Shown here: one piece after another, positions 63,024 through 64,000 of the stretch
Position numbering within the stretch: the stretch's first letter is position 1
How the letters are laid out: each line of letters begins with the position of its first letter
NCBI GenBank assembly: GCA_965246805.1
Contig: CBDFFO010000006.1
Location: forward strand, 818,678-882,677
Length of the DNA stretch: 64,000 nucleotides
Origin: Schlegelella_A sp965246805
GTDB lineage: Bacteria > Pseudomonadota > Gammaproteobacteria > Burkholderiales > Burkholderiaceae_C
Direction: 5' to 3'
Position numbers and translations under genes: made by a program
The notes under the pieces: generated by a model
Told to the model about the DNA's origin: nothing
Database searches by the model: none
Seen by the model: the letters and a program-made list of their open reading frames with translations, nothing else

Positions 63024-63814
63024 ATGAACCCGTTCGTCTCGTCCGGCCTCTCGGCACGCCACGGCATGACGGCGCTGTCGGTCAACGTCAACAAGATCGC
63101 GCTGCTGCGCAACCAGCGCCACCTGGAGCTGCCGAGTGTGACGCGGCTATCACGCATCGCGCTCGAAGCGGGCGCGCACGGCATCACCATCCACCCACGC
63201 CCCGACGAGCGCCACATCCGCGCCAGCGATGCGCGCGAACTGGCGTTGATGATGAAGGCGTGGCCCGACGCCGAATTCAACATCGAGGGCAACCCGTTCC
63301 ACAACCTGATGCCGCTGGTGCGCGAGCTGCGGCCGCATCAATGCACCTTCTGCCCGATGCCGAAGGGCAGGTCACGTCCGACCATGGGTTCGATTCCTCA
63401 GGGACGGCACACGTCTCGAACCGCTGATCACCGAGGCGAAGGCGCTCGGCGTTCGCGTGAGCCTGTTCGTCGATGCGAGCCCGGCCGTCATGCCACTCGC
63501 GAACGCCGTCGGCGCCGATCGCGTCGAGCTCTACACCGAGCCGTTCGCGAGCACGCATGGCACGGTCGGCGGCGAGGCGGTGCTCGCGAGCTTCGAGGAA
63601 GCTGCGCCGCGGCCGCACGGGAAGGTCTCGGCGTCAACGCCGGCACGACCTCAATCGTGGCAATCTCACCGACTTCCTCGCGGCCGTTCCCGGTGTCCTC
63701 GAGGTCTCGATTGGCCACGCGTTGATCGCCGACGCGCTCGAGTTCGGCATGGCTGAGACGGTGCGTGAGCACCTGCGCTGCATCGCGCGCGCGTCAAGTC
63801 GCAGCCGCCGATGA
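63024..63814 (+). pseudogene. pdxJ: Pyridoxine 5'-phosphate synthase, reading frame disrupted
   Basis: The first 109 residues are normal PdxJ (LSVNVNKIALLRNQR, GAHGITIHPRPDERHI, EFNIEGNP). Beyond the HQCTF motif the homology continues in three successive other frames: PDAEGQVTSDHGF, then LITEAKALGVRVSLF and ADRVELYTEPF, then AAAREGLGVNAG, then DLNRGNLTDFLAAVPGVLE. Four one-base losses near 63352, 63395, 63608 and 63643 explain this. The domain content is otherwise complete to the stop at 63812-63814, so this is either a recent pseudogene or local sequence error. It overlaps acpS (ATGA). Confidence 0.85.
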
Positions 63815-64000
63815 TCTTCGGCGTCGGTACCGACATCTGCGACGTGCGGCGCATCGCCGCGACCCTTGCCCGCCGTGGCGATCGATTCGCCGAACGCGTG
63901 CTCGCGCCGAACGAGCTCGCGACGTTTCACGCACGCCGCGCGGCGTTTCCCGAGCGCGGTACACGTTACCTCGCGACGCGCTTCTCCGCGAAGGAAGCGT
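63811..64000 (+). CDS. acpS: Holo-ACP synthase, truncated by the window end
   Basis: The first 63 residues are present. MIFGVGTDICDVRRI holds the Mg-binding aspartate and FSAKEA the second metal-site glutamate region. It attaches phosphopantetheine to AcpP Ser37. The reading frame is intact up to the window edge. It follows pdxJ with a four-base overlap, the usual order. Confidence 0.93.
   Translation, partial: MIFGVGTDICDVRRIAATLARRGDRFAERVLAPNELATFHARRAAFPERGTRYLATRFSAKEA

Noticed and set aside
1..64000. CRISPR arrays, tRNA and rRNA genes
   Set aside because: Gaps between genes are short, and no regular repeat-spacer pattern, cloverleaf-like unit or rRNA-like stretch was noticed. A dedicated scan was not possible.

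Overview
The window is GC-rich bacterial chromosome, densely coded, and almost certainly from a betaproteobacterium of the order Burkholderiales. This is inferred from gene content and order: the chain yceD-rpmF-plsX-fabH-fabD-fabG-acpP-fabF-(small membrane protein)-rpoE-rseA-rseB-mucD-lepA-lepB-DUF4845-rnc-era-recO-pdxJ-acpS is the usual arrangement in that order. No rRNA, tRNA, CRISPR array, transposase or phage gene was seen.

Layout. (1) 151-9700: a mixed housekeeping stretch with ychF, a pirin, an EamA-type exporter, a UbiH-like flavin monooxygenase overlapping dsbC, an FeS-cluster cryptochrome/photolyase, an M61 peptidase with a PDZ domain, and an enoyl-CoA hydratase. (2) 9762-42992: one same-strand run on the minus strand, about 33 kb, in which most neighbours overlap by the 4-base ATGA/GTGA type or lie within a few bases. 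It starts with nucleotide-sugar genes (rmlB, rmlA, rmlC; a MarR-type EPS regulator; manC, fcl, gmd; ugd). A nonulosonic (pseudaminic) acid module follows: pseB, pseC, a cytidylyltransferase/aldo-keto reductase fusion, an SDR, a PseG/PseH fusion, a GNAT, a PIG-L deacetylase and pseI. Then come tailoring enzymes and assembly genes: a capsule-type transferase, an Fe(II)/2OG dioxygenase-like protein, two methyltransferase families, a PglK-like ABC flippase, four glycosyltransferases, a sugar aminotransferase with an unusual epimerase/dehydratase, an EpsG-like polymerase and a WecA/MraY-type initiating transferase. lysS closes the run. (3) 43110-46111: a RhlE-type DEAD-box helicase, an RsmI-like methylase and a Maf pyrophosphatase. 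(4) 46166-64000: the fatty-acid, sigma-E and lepA-rnc-era-recO block on the plus strand, ending inside acpS.

How it fits together. Region 2 can supply dTDP-6-deoxy-4-keto sugars, GDP-mannose and GDP-fucose, UDP-glucuronate and a CMP-activated pseudaminic-type acid. It also carries an initiating transferase, glycosyltransferases, flippase and polymerase for a surface glycan. It lacks rmlD and a phosphomannomutase, and its nonulosonate branch uses fused or non-standard enzymes, so the final sugar may be an unusual derivative. Region 4 builds and initiates fatty acids, and couples them to envelope-stress control (RpoE, RseA, RseB, MucD).

Points that deserve attention are the variant nonulosonate module with its two fusions, an epimerase-like protein whose catalytic Tyr is replaced by Asn, the mucD-lepA gap (a DnaA box inside a perfect inverted repeat, plus a small-RNA-like unit with a strong terminator), and a pdxJ reading frame broken by four successive single-base losses near the window end.
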